DNA of 64,000 nt from contig NZ_JAQNDO010000001.1 in assembly GCF_028369105.1 (NCBI RefSeq), positions 744,001 to 808,000 of the forward strand, written 5' to 3'. Each line of letters begins with the position of its first letter. The stretch's first letter is position 1. This document shows positions 47,001 through 53,762 of this stretch, piece by piece. A program made the translations under genes and the position numbers. The DNA is from Polyangium mundeleinium (GTDB lineage: Bacteria; Myxococcota_A; Polyangia; Polyangiales; Polyangiaceae). The notes beneath the pieces were generated by a model. That model saw nothing but the letters and a program-made list of their open reading frames with translations. It did not search any database and had not been told where the DNA came from.

Positions 47001-49077
47001 GGCGTTCGGCGACGTCGCCCTCGCGCTCGCGGAGGACCTCGGCGAGGGGCCGCTCGCGTGCCGCGTGCACCTCGCGGTCGGCTCGATCCTGCACGCGCGC
47101 CGCCCCCGGCGCCTCGCGCTCTTCCATTTCCACCGCGCCGTGGGCCAAGCCGCCGCCGTGGGCGACATGTCCACGGCTTGCCGCGCGTCCGCGGAGGTCC
47201 TCGCTGCGCGCTTCGAGCTCGGCGATGACCTCGCCCGCGCTTGCGACGAGGCCGAGCGCAGCCTCGCCCTCGCGCACCGCGCTCCGTGCGGTCAGGTCGC
47301 TGCCGATCTGGCCACGCGCGTCAGCTTGCAGGCCGTGCGCAGCTTGCTCGGGCGGACCCGCGCTCCCGGGAGCCTCGACGGCGACGACTTCGACGAGGCC
47401 ACGTTCTTCGCGGCCGACGAGCGCGCCGGCCGCGCGCGGGCGCGCTTCTATGGGCACGCGCGCCGCGCCGAGCTCCTCCTCCTGCACGAGGACGCGGCGG
47501 GCGCGGCGCGCGAGGCGCTCGCGGCGACGCCCGGCCTCGCCGACGTCGAGGGCGAGTTCCTCGCGACGGACCTGCCCGTCTGGCTCGCGCTCGCGCTCCT
47601 CCTCGACAGCACCGGCTTCCCCGCCGAGCGTGCGTCCCGCCTTGCGCGGGTGGACGTGATCCTCGCCGTCCTTGCGGCCCTCGCCGCGCGGTGTCCCGAA
47701 AACTATGAGCGCAAATGGCTCCTCGTCTCGGCCGAGCGCGCGCGCGCCGCGGGGGACGAGGCCACGGCGCTCTCGCTCTACGAGAAGGCGATCCGCGCGG
47801 CTGCCGAGAGTGGCGTCTCGCGGGACGAGGCGCTTGCCAACGAGCTCGCCGCGCGCTTCCACCTCGAACGACATCGCGACACGGTTGCGCGGGCGTACAT
47901 GGGCGAGGCGTACCAGGCCTACCTCCGCTGGGGCGCGATCACCAAGGTCGACATGCTCCGCGAGCGGTACGGCTTTCTCCTGCCGCGCCGCAGCGTCGGC
48001 CCCTCGGCCGCGCCCTTGCCGGGCGTGCTCGCGGGCGAGTTCGATCTTGGCGCCGTCATGCGCGCGACGCGGGCCATCGCCGAGGAGATCGTGCTCGACG
48101 TCCTGCTCGATCGGGTCATGCGCGTGATCGTGGAGACGGCGGGCGCCCAGCGCGCCGTGCTCCTGCTCGATCGCGGCTCGGGCCTGCACGTCGAGGCGGC
48201 CATGACGATCGACCCCGACCGTGTCCTCGTTGGCGTCGAGGCGGCGCGCGTGGCCGGCGAGGAGCTGCCGCGTGCCCTCGTCGACGAGGTCGCGGCGACC
48301 CGCGCGCCCGTCGTGCTCGGCGGCTCCCGTGGATTCGATCGGTTCTCCAAGGATCCGTACCTCGCCGAGCGCCGGCCGAGGTCGCTCCTCTGCCTCGCCA
48401 TGGCCCACCGTGGCCGCCTCGCGGGCGTGCTCTACCTGGAGAACCGCTCGGTGGCCGACGTCTTCAACGACGCGCGCATCGCGGTCGCCTCCTTCCTCTC
48501 CTCGCAGGCCGCGATTGCCGTGGAGAATGCGCTGCTCGTGGCGAGCATCCAGCGCATGCACGAGGCGCAGCGGCTCGCGAACGAGCGCCTGGAGCACGAG
48601 GTCCGGGTGCGCACCGCCGAGCTCGAACGCGAGCTCCTCGAGCGCGAGCGCGCCGAGCGGGAAAAGGAGGCGCTCCACGATGTGATGCTCGAAGCGCAGG
48701 AAGAGCGCCTGCGCGAGCTCTCGGCGCCTCTCCTGCCCATCGCGGACGGGATCGTCGTGATGCCCCTCATCGGCGTGCTCGACGAACGCCGCGCCGCCGA
48801 GATCCTCTCGGCCGCGCTCGCGGGCGTCTCGTCGAGCGGCGCGCGTGTCTTGATCCTCGACATCACGGGGGTGCGGGGGGCCTCGGCGAGCGTCGCGTCT
48901 GCGCTCGTCGCCGCGGCCTCGGCCGTGGGCCTGCTCGGGGCCGAGGTCGTCATTTCCGGCATCCGCGCCGCGGTGGCGCGCACGCTCGTCGACCTCGACC
49001 ACTCGATGCAGGGGATCGCCACCCGGGCGACCTTGAAGAGCGCGGTCGCCTGGGCGCTCTCCCGGACCCAGCGCTAG
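44092..49077 (+). CDS. Giant pseudokinase-AAA-GAF-STAS signalling protein
   Basis: The 1661-residue protein has, in order: a protein kinase-like domain (about 1-280), an AAA/NACHT-like ATPase (Walker A GPAGVGKST at about 333, Walker B LVLFLDDVG), a long helical TPR-like region (about 700-1320), a GAF domain (about 1340-1480), a coiled coil, and a C-terminal RsbR-type STAS domain (about 1540-1661). The kinase keeps HKD133 and APE, but the ATP-binding Lys is Glu41 (VLVEAL) and DFG is GFG (152-154), so it should not be catalytic. In the STAS phospho-loop (DITGVRGASASVASA) the usual Asp-Thr reads Ser-Ala. Similar proteins normally end in a histidine kinase. It probably acts as a nucleotide-driven scaffold. 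A GAGAGGGG site precedes the ATG. Confidence 0.9.
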   Translation: MAGPMRFWLEGHTLTEVVLEGEVTTLYRGYRDVDGAPVLVEALNEDYPVARDVARIRHEFLVMRGLVLPCVPEALGLSPCRNGVALVLSDAGKRPLVERLRGGRQNVGVVLRLGAAIARALDRVHLVGLVHKDVCPANLLVDDGTLEVELIGFGHASRLLREDGRIAAASAVEGTLAYMAPEQTGRMNRVVDHRADLYALGVTLYELATGALPFVMEEPLELVHAHIARAPVPPHALVPELPRVVSDIIVKLLAKSADDRYQRARGLEADLAFCASQWEQHGQIEPFPLGRHDLGAELVLPQKLYGRERERQQMAQAFERAASGRLGVIVLSGPAGVGKSTLARELESAAALRGGVFAEGRADALGSPAPCGLLSSALRDLVRRILGGPPEDARAFLRELARTVDAGAAALFALVPELEAALGEREAQPPMSAAASSGKLAVLVRGLLDAASRQGPLVLFLDDVGAADADSIAVVRVVCADAAAKRLCVVLSRRENARSDEARPLDVRELRQAGVAVTEIAVGPLAPSDVRALLGDTLGAPEDRVADLADVLAAATHGSPFLLREALRALHAEGFVRFDAGAGAFRWDVELVRDHLGAEGARDLVGERVAALPARSQRILELAACLGPRFDLGTLACVAEREPAAVAEDLWPALEAGLVLPLSSDYRFAHAHASAAPPSPGEAWDVPYAFSHERVHEAVYARIPASRRQDEHLRLGEILASRGEHGDSDMLAAVRQQNRGLASMRDEGKRRALAERDLLAGRRLQAIGALSEAIGCFEAGLAALAGDEPHALWFDLTRELCACLVTREPSGAAEALVAALAEGARTKLEQIEAQRLEVARQAAADHPIEALRVGARDLGALAFVVPDSEAERRAALVREARSIEAELAGRAPGSLLSLPAARNPEAVATMALLLELLTPAGAVSRSATGLVAAALVRASMAHGNTEASAVGYAAYGAALFVLPELSEAGQAFGDVALALAEDLGEGPLACRVHLAVGSILHARRPRRLALFHFHRAVGQAAAVGDMSTACRASAEVLAARFELGDDLARACDEAERSLALAHRAPCGQVAADLATRVSLQAVRSLLGRTRAPGSLDGDDFDEATFFAADERAGRARARFYGHARRAELLLLHEDAAGAAREALAATPGLADVEGEFLATDLPVWLALALLLDSTGFPAERASRLARVDVILAVLAALAARCPENYERKWLLVSAERARAAGDEATALSLYEKAIRAAAESGVSRDEALANELAARFHLERHRDTVARAYMGEAYQAYLRWGAITKVDMLRERYGFLLPRRSVGPSAAPLPGVLAGEFDLGAVMRATRAIAEEIVLDVLLDRVMRVIVETAGAQRAVLLLDRGSGLHVEAAMTIDPDRVLVGVEAARVAGEELPRALVDEVAATRAPVVLGGSRGFDRFSKDPYLAERRPRSLLCLAMAHRGRLAGVLYLENRSVADVFNDARIAVASFLSSQAAIAVENALLVASIQRMHEAQRLANERLEHEVRVRTAELERELLERERAEREKEALHDVMLEAQEERLRELSAPLLPIADGIVVMPLIGVLDERRAAEILSAALAGVSSSGARVLILDITGVRGASASVASALVAAASAVGLLGAEVVISGIRAAVARTLVDLDHSMQGIATRATLKSAVAWALSRTQR

Positions 49078-49131
49078 GAGGTTGTCCCGACAGACGAACG
49101 CGCGGTGGGCCTTCGTGGACGGAGCCCCGGC

Positions 49132-49829
49132 TCAGCGGAAGCCGCGCATCCCGACGAGCATCCGCCCGCTCACGGCCGACGCCGAGATCAAGACGCCGCC
49201 GCCGAGACCGAGCAGCGCCACCAGGAGCAGCGTGTACGGCTGGATCCCGAGCAGCGCGAGGATGCCGAGGATCGCCGCGCCGATCCCCACGAGCGCCTGC
49301 ACGCCGGCTGCGCCTTGCACGGCCTCGCGCGCCATCCGCACGCGCCGGTCGTAGGGGAACGCCTCGCCGAGCTGGTTCACCGCGCTCGTCGCGCCCGTCG
49401 ACAAGAGCAGACCGCCGCCGAAGGCCACGACGGACACGGCCGACAGCGTCAGCGGGGCGATGCCGAGCAGGATGAGCACGCCCATCACCACGCCTGCGGC
49501 GCCCGTCAGGAACTCCACGCCCACGCCTCCGCCGAACTCCACCTCGTCGACGCGCTGCCCGCTCACGCGCGAGGCGAACTGCGAATACCGCGAGGCCAGC
49601 GCGCGCCTGCGAACAGGAGCGCGGCGCCGATCGCGATGATGGCGACGGCGATCATCGTTTGCCGGGCGATCCCCGCCAGACCGAGGACCGCGAGCACGAC
49701 GGCGGCGACGCCGCCGAGGGCCTCCACGAGCGAGCCGGCCGTCACGACCTGCATCGAACGCTCGCGCTCTTGCCTGTCGAACTCGGGCGGCCGGGTGCTC
49801 GTCGTATTGCCAATGTCCCTGTTGTCCAT
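49132..49829 (-). pseudogene. Frameshifted multi-helix membrane protein gene
   Basis: Two frames together read as one protein of about 230 residues. The first 80 residues (PPEFDRQERERSMQVVTAGS, then hydrophobic VVLAVLGLAGIARQTMIAVA) run up to GAALLFAGA in one frame. The rest continues in a second frame (ALASRYSQFASRVSGQRVDE, then four or more hydrophobic helices) to the stop. The join lies in a GCGCGCGC run at 49599-49606: removing one GC pair restores a single frame reading FAGALASRYSQF. The product would be an inner membrane protein with about six helices, family unknown. This is either a true mutation, a slippage-based switch or a sequencing error. It converges on the giant gene. Confidence 0.75.
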
Positions 49830-50084
49830 GCGTACGTCTCCCGTGTTTCTTCACGCCTGAGGGCCGTTGCCTGGACGATGCCCGGCGGGCCCCCACGACC
49901 CCCCCTCGTTTTCTCGCATGCGGCGTGCCGCAATGGTTCGTCCGGACGGGCGGACGTGCCCTCGTCTGCGCAGGGCGGCCGCCGCGCGCGCTCGGGCCGC
50001 CTGCACGCGCGAACCCTGCTCACGCGCCGCTCTCGACCGTGGCCTTGCGAGAAAATCGTTCGCCGTTCTTGACAGGGTCTCGGT

Positions 50085-50099
50085 TTAGACACAGTCTAA
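50085..50099. promoter_or_regulatory. Perfect palindromic PerR/Fur-type operator (TTAGAC-ACA-GTCTAA)
   Basis: The 15-base palindrome lies 6 bases before the GTG of the PerR/Fur-type gene. A TTGACA box stands 10 bases upstream of it, at 50069-50074, so the palindrome overlaps the place of the -10 element and the likely start of transcription. Binding there would block polymerase, which fits autoregulation. A related site, TTAGAC-GAG-GTCCAG, lies upstream of the peroxiredoxin gene. The assignment is by position and similarity to PerR/Fur boxes. Confidence 0.75.
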
Positions 50100-50105
50100 C
50101 CCCCC

Positions 50106-50555
50106 GTGAGGCCGACGAAGCCAGCCAAGCCGATCCCGGCGGGCACCGTGCTGAACGAGGCAGAGCTCCTCGAACGGCACGGCGTGCTCCCCTCGGCGCA
50201 GCGCCTCGCCATCGCGCAGTACGTCTTGCGGACCGACGAACACCCGTCGGCCGACCAGGTCTTCGCGAAGGTCAAACGGGCGCTGCCGATGGTGTCGCGG
50301 GCGACGGTCTACAACACCTTGAACCTCTTCGTGGACAGGGGCCTGCTTCGGGCCCACGTGCTCGCGGAGGGCAAGGTGGTGTTCGATCCGAACCTCGAAC
50401 CACACCATCATTTCATCGACGAGGAGACGGGCGCCATTCACGACGTCCCGTGGAGCGCGCTCGCCGTCTCGAACGTGGACGCGCTCGAAGGCTTCGACGT
50501 GCACGAATATCAGGTCGTGCTGCGCGGCAAGCTCAAGAAGACCCGCTCTTCCTGA
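50106..50555 (+). CDS. Fur/PerR-family metalloregulator without cysteine
   Basis: The 149-residue protein has the Fur winged helix (EHPSADQVFAKVKRALPMVS, RATVYNTLNLFVDRGLL) and a metal/dimer domain with HHHFIDEETG. There is no Cys anywhere, so the structural Cys4 zinc site of typical Fur/PerR is missing. Its place beside AhpC, AhpD and Dps, and its palindromic operator, point to a peroxide-stress (PerR-like) role. The GTG lies only 6 bases after the operator, with no ribosome site, so the mRNA may be leaderless. A weak CCGC...GCGG hairpin and a T-run (50582-50588) follow the stop and may end the message. PerR is favoured over Fur by context only. Confidence 0.88.
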   Translation: MRPTKPAKPIPAGTVLNEAELLERHGVLPSAQRLAIAQYVLRTDEHPSADQVFAKVKRALPMVSRATVYNTLNLFVDRGLLRAHVLAEGKVVFDPNLEPHHHFIDEETGAIHDVPWSALAVSNVDALEGFDVHEYQVVLRGKLKKTRSS

Positions 50556-50599
50556 CGCGTCCGCGCGCCCGCGCATGGCGGCTTTTTTGCGCCGAGCAT

Positions 50600-50614
50600 T
50601 TAGACGAGGTCCAG
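50600..50614. promoter_or_regulatory. Candidate PerR-type operator of the peroxiredoxin gene
   Basis: TTAGAC-GAG-GTCCAG matches the operator upstream of the regulator gene in its first half (6 of 6) and 4 of 6 in its second. It lies 58 bases before the AhpC start, in the space between the two genes. It suggests that the regulator controls both genes directly. This is inferred from the match alone. Confidence 0.55.
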
Positions 50615-50672
50615 AACTGGACGAAGTACAAAACGGATTCTGGATTCGATAGAGACAACCAAGGAGAAAGAC

Positions 50673-51212
50673 ATGCTGACCGTTTCGCAGAAGTTGCCTT
50701 CGTTCAACCTGAAGGGCGTCGTGAGCCTCGAGCAGGGCAAGGAGTTCCACGACGTCAAGAGCGAGAACCTCCAGGGCAAGTGGGCCGTGCTCTTCTTCTG
50801 GCCGATGGACTTCACGTTCATCTGCCCGACCGAGATCGCCGGGTTCGGCAAGCGTTATCGCGACTTCAAGGATCGCGATTGCGAGGTCCTCGGCATCAGC
50901 ACCGACACGGAATACGTGCACCTCGCCTGGCGCAAGCAGCACCCGGACCTGCGCGACCTGCCGTTCACGATGGTCGCCGACACGAAGCGTGAGCTCTCGC
51001 AGGCCCTCGGCGTCCTGCACCCGCAGGAGGGCGTGGCGCTCCGCGCGACGTTCATCGTCGACCCGAACGGCATCATCCGGCACGTCGGCGTGAACGACCT
51101 TTCCGTCGGCCGCAGCGTCGACGAGGTCCTGCGTGTCCTCGACGCGCTGCAGACCGACGAGCTTTGCCCGTGCAACTGGGTGAAGGGCCAGCCGACGCTG
51201 GAGGCGGGTTGA
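50673..51212 (+). CDS. ahpC: AhpC-type peroxiredoxin
   Basis: The 179-residue protein reduces hydrogen and organic peroxides. The peroxidatic Cys is in DFTFICPTEIAGF and the resolving Cys region is DELCPCNWVKGQPTL. This CxC-W ending is like the mycobacterial AhpC, which works with AhpD. The fold motifs WAVLFFWPMD and VLGISTDTEYVHLAWR are intact. An AAGGAG site precedes the ATG by seven bases. It is followed by ahpD after four bases and preceded by the regulator gene and a candidate operator. Length is normal for the family. Confidence 0.96.
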   Translation: MLTVSQKLPSFNLKGVVSLEQGKEFHDVKSENLQGKWAVLFFWPMDFTFICPTEIAGFGKRYRDFKDRDCEVLGISTDTEYVHLAWRKQHPDLRDLPFTMVADTKRELSQALGVLHPQEGVALRATFIVDPNGIIRHVGVNDLSVGRSVDEVLRVLDALQTDELCPCNWVKGQPTLEAG

Positions 51213-51216
51213 AGCC

Positions 51217-51759
51217 ATGAGCGCGCTCGAGGCCATCCGCGCGAAGTTGCCCGACGCCGCGCGGGACACGAAGCTGAACCTGCAATCGGTGCTCGAGGGT
51301 GACTCGTCCCTCACGCGGGCGCAGCGGCTCGGGATCGCCATCGCGGCGGCGGCGAACGCACGGTGCGCGCCGCTTCGCGAGGCGTTCATCGAGCAGGCGC
51401 GCGCGGAGCTCGAGCACGCCGAGGCCGTCATCGACGACGCTTACGCGGCGGCGACCTTGATGGCGATGAACAACGTGTATTACCGGTTCCGGCACATGAT
51501 CGGAAAGGAGACGTATTCGCAGCGCTCGCCGAAGCTCCGCATGAACCGCATCGGCCAGCCGAAGACGTCGAAGGCCGATTTCGAGCTCATCAGCCTCGCC
51601 GTGAGCGCCATGAACGGCTGCGAAGCGTGCGTGAAGTCGCACGAGGTGGCCGTCCTCGCGAGCGGTCTCGGCGAGGACCACGTGCACGATGCCGTGCGCA
51701 TCGCCGCGACGGTCCAGGCCGCGACGGTCGCGCTGGAGATCACCGCCGGGGCGGTTTAA
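51217..51759 (+). CDS. ahpD: AhpD-type alkylhydroperoxidase / AhpC reductant
   Basis: The 180-residue protein has the AhpD/carboxymuconolactone decarboxylase fold. The redox pair and relay are visible in MNGCEACVKSHE (CxxC then His), and FELISLAVSAMNG precedes it. In mycobacteria AhpD passes electrons to AhpC from lipoamide; the adjacent ahpC and the CPCNW end of that protein make the same pairing likely here. The N-terminal half (LNLQSVLEGDSSLTRAQRLG, AATLMAMNNVYYRFRHMIG) matches the mycobacterial form. The start is four bases after ahpC, so they form an operon. Confidence 0.95.
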   Translation: MSALEAIRAKLPDAARDTKLNLQSVLEGDSSLTRAQRLGIAIAAAANARCAPLREAFIEQARAELEHAEAVIDDAYAAATLMAMNNVYYRFRHMIGKETYSQRSPKLRMNRIGQPKTSKADFELISLAVSAMNGCEACVKSHEVAVLASGLGEDHVHDAVRIAATVQAATVALEITAGAV

Positions 51760-51776
51760 CCTCCCAAACCCTCGGG

Positions 51777-51820
51777 CACGGCGCCTCGCTGCGCTGCCCC
51801 CCGCGTGGCGGGGCGCCGTG
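51777..51820 (+). terminator. Strong hairpin between ahpD and dps
   Basis: CACGGCGCC (51777-51785) and GGCGCCGTG (51812-51820) form a perfect 9-base stem. An inner CCCCCCGC-GTG-GCGGGG makes a second small hairpin. There is no T-run after it, so it may be a rho-independent-like end, an attenuator or mRNA stabiliser that splits ahpCD from dps. No other feature is seen in the 105-base gap. Confidence 0.5.
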
Positions 51821-51864
51821 TTCCAGAAGGACGAACCCTCCCCGATTTTCGATAGGAGCTTCTC

Positions 51865-52341
51865 ATGTACGCGAGTTCTAGCCATTTGCCCGAGTCCTCC
51901 CGCGTGGCCATCGTCAAGACGCTGAACGAGCGCCTCGCCGACGGCCTCGATTTGCACAGCCAGATCAAGGTCGCGCACTGGAACATCAAGGGCCCGCATT
52001 TCGCCGCCCTGCATCCGCTCTTCGAGACGTTCGCGACCGAGCTTGCGGCTTTCAACGACGAAATTGCCGAGCGCGCCGTCACGCTCGGGGGCCTCGCCGC
52101 CGGCACGGCGCGCCACGTCGCGGCCTCCTCGCGGCTGCCCGAGTATCCGCAGGAGACCACGCGCGGCCTCGACCACGTGCGTCACCTCGCCGAGCGCTTC
52201 GGCCTTTACATCCAGGGCCTGCACGCCTCGCGCGTGATCTCCGACGAGAACCGCGACGCCGACACGTCCGACCTGCTCACGAACATCATCACGACGTTCG
52301 ACAAACACACCTGGTTCCTGCTCGCGAGCCTGGAAGGCTGA
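51865..52341 (+). CDS. dps: Dps-type DNA-protecting ferritin
   Basis: The 158-residue protein is full length for Dps. The ferroxidase residues are in LHSQIKVAHWNIKGPHF (His and Trp) and LFETFATELAAFNDEIAERAV (Asp and Glu). These proteins store iron as a 12-mer shell and protect DNA from Fenton chemistry. A GGAGC site precedes the ATG. It lies after ahpCD on the same strand, beyond a strong hairpin, and probably belongs to the same peroxide regulon. I see no PerR-type operator directly before it. Confidence 0.96.
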   Translation: MYASSSHLPESSRVAIVKTLNERLADGLDLHSQIKVAHWNIKGPHFAALHPLFETFATELAAFNDEIAERAVTLGGLAAGTARHVAASSRLPEYPQETTRGLDHVRHLAERFGLYIQGLHASRVISDENRDADTSDLLTNIITTFDKHTWFLLASLEG

Positions 52342-52398
52342 GCACAAAAGGAAACCCGGCCTCCGTCCTCCCCCGCCGAATCAAGGTGTCTCGCACAT

Positions 52399-52415
52399 AG
52401 GACATTTTCTGTCCT
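52399..52415. promoter_or_regulatory. 17-bp palindrome AGGACA-TTTTC-TGTCCT
   Basis: This perfect inverted repeat lies 72 bases before the ATG chosen for the coiled-coil lipoprotein and 58 bases after dps. Symmetry and place fit a dimeric repressor or activator site. It is not a match to the PerR-type sites nearby. A T-rich centre following dps could alternatively make it a weak terminator. Confidence 0.55.
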
Positions 52416-52470
52416 TACGCGGTGCGCGAATGCGTTGACGCGCAGCGTCTCCCAATCGATGCTTCCATGC

Positions 52471-53340
52471 ATGAGCTCGTCGGGAAGGAGCACGCTCGTC
52501 ATCCTGGTCACCCTGCTCGCGCCTGCGATCACGGGCTGCGGCATGGCCTCGATGATCGAGACGAACACGCGCGCCATCCAGGAAACCACGAAAACCATGA
52601 ACGAGGCCGCCGATGTCCTCGGACGGTCGAATTCCAACATGGAGCGAATGGCCGGAGAGCTCGACACGCTCGGCCCGCCCATGGAGCGGCTCTCCGGCCT
52701 CGAAGCGCCGATGAAAGACGTCGCCGCGCTCGGCCCCGTGATGGATCGGCTCGGCGCGGGCATGTCGCGCCTCGAAGCGCAGATGGGCCGCATGGAACAA
52801 GGCCTCGCGCGGCTGGAAAAGCCCATGGAAGACGTGGCTCTGCTGCGTGAGCCCATGAAAGAGGTCGCGGCGCTCGACGGCGTCATGGGCAAGGTCGCGC
52901 GGCTCGACGAGCCGATGGGCAAGCTTTCGGCGCTGCGCGGGCCGATGGAGGACGTGGCCGGGATGCGCGGATCCCTGGAAAGCATGGCGAACTTCGGCCG
53001 CGGTGACACGGGCGTGAAGGCCGCAGGTTTCGCGTTCGGCGCGCTCGCGGCGTGGGCCGGCGCGACATTCCTCGGCGTCTACCTCGGCTTTTTGGCGGGC
53101 ATGCGCCGCCTCCGTGGGACGCGCCGTGCGGGGCGCAAGACGCGCTCGCGGCGCGCCGCCGTCGTCGTCCCGATCGCCCGAGGCGGACCGAAGGCGGTTG
53201 GGAGCAAGGGCGCGCGCGGCGGGAAGGAGGCGCACGAGGAGGAGGACGAGCGCGGGCCTGCGAGCGGCGTGCAGCGGACGTTCGGCGCGCTCTCGCTCCA
53301 CGAAGAGTGGGGCAGCCATGGACCGACGGGCGCGCCGTAG
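52471..53340 (+). CDS. Coiled-coil lipoprotein with C-terminal membrane segment
   Basis: The 289-residue protein has a lipoprotein signal (Cys23, ITGC). A long helical region (about 30-185) follows in which a PM(E/K)xV/L-type unit recurs roughly every 14 residues (PMERLSGLEAPMKDVAALG, PMKEVAALDGVMGKVARLDE), so a coiled coil or helical rod is likely. A hydrophobic segment follows (about 192-213, FAFGALAAWAGATFLGVYLG), and the tail is basic with Glu-rich stretches. The function is unknown. Earlier in-frame starts (TTG at 52435, ATG at 52459) exist; this one places the signal n-region best. The preceding gap holds a palindrome. Confidence 0.78.
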   Translation: MSSSGRSTLVILVTLLAPAITGCGMASMIETNTRAIQETTKTMNEAADVLGRSNSNMERMAGELDTLGPPMERLSGLEAPMKDVAALGPVMDRLGAGMSRLEAQMGRMEQGLARLEKPMEDVALLREPMKEVAALDGVMGKVARLDEPMGKLSALRGPMEDVAGMRGSLESMANFGRGDTGVKAAGFAFGALAAWAGATFLGVYLGFLAGMRRLRGTRRAGRKTRSRRAAVVVPIARGGPKAVGSKGARGGKEAHEEEDERGPASGVQRTFGALSLHEEWGSHGPTGAP

Positions 53341-53440
53341 GGCCCGAGACGCGGCGCACAAAACAAGCTCTTGCCCGCGTGCGCCGAACCTCGTATGACC
53401 CGGCGAGGGCCTTCCACGGCCCGGCCAGGGAACACGAGCG

Positions 53441-53719
53441 ATGAAGCGAGAAAAGCGATTGACGAAGCGCGAGCGCAAGGCCCTCGCGCCGCCGCGGCCC
53501 GCGGCACAGACGCACACGCACACGCACCACATTCATTGCATTGCGTGCGGCCGTCACCTCGAACCCGAGGAGATGCAGACGGGCGAGGCGGTCATGCTTC
53601 GTTGCCTGCACGGCTCGACGTTCCCCTCGTGCAGCGGCTGCCGCGCGCGCTCGACGGAGCTTCTGGCCGAGCACGACCGGACGGGCCAGGCGGTCCGGAC
53701 CGCGTCGGCCTGGCACTGA
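53441..53719 (+). CDS. Small Cys/His-rich, zinc-ribbon-like protein
   Basis: The 92-residue protein has a basic N-terminus (MKREKRLTKRERKALAPP), a His/Thr-rich stretch (THTHTHHIHCIACGRHLE) and a Cys pattern: CIACG, then CLHGSTFPSCSGC. The two CxxC pairs, with more Cys and His between, suggest binding of one or two zinc ions. No family is recognised. It may bind nucleic acid or protein. The plus-strand kinase gene starts 43 bases after its stop, so the two may share a transcript. Confidence 0.78.
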   Translation: MKREKRLTKRERKALAPPRPAAQTHTHTHHIHCIACGRHLEPEEMQTGEAVMLRCLHGSTFPSCSGCRARSTELLAEHDRTGQAVRTASAWH

Positions 53720-53762
53720 GGAGTATGGGCGGGGGGGGAACGATAGCATTGGGGCGCGGGTG

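Noticed and set aside
52381..53532. Long minus-strand reading frame over the coiled-coil lipoprotein and neighbours
   Set aside because: Arg/His/Pro-rich shadow of plus-strand coding DNA in GC-rich sequence; the plus frame has signal peptide and coiled-coil logic.
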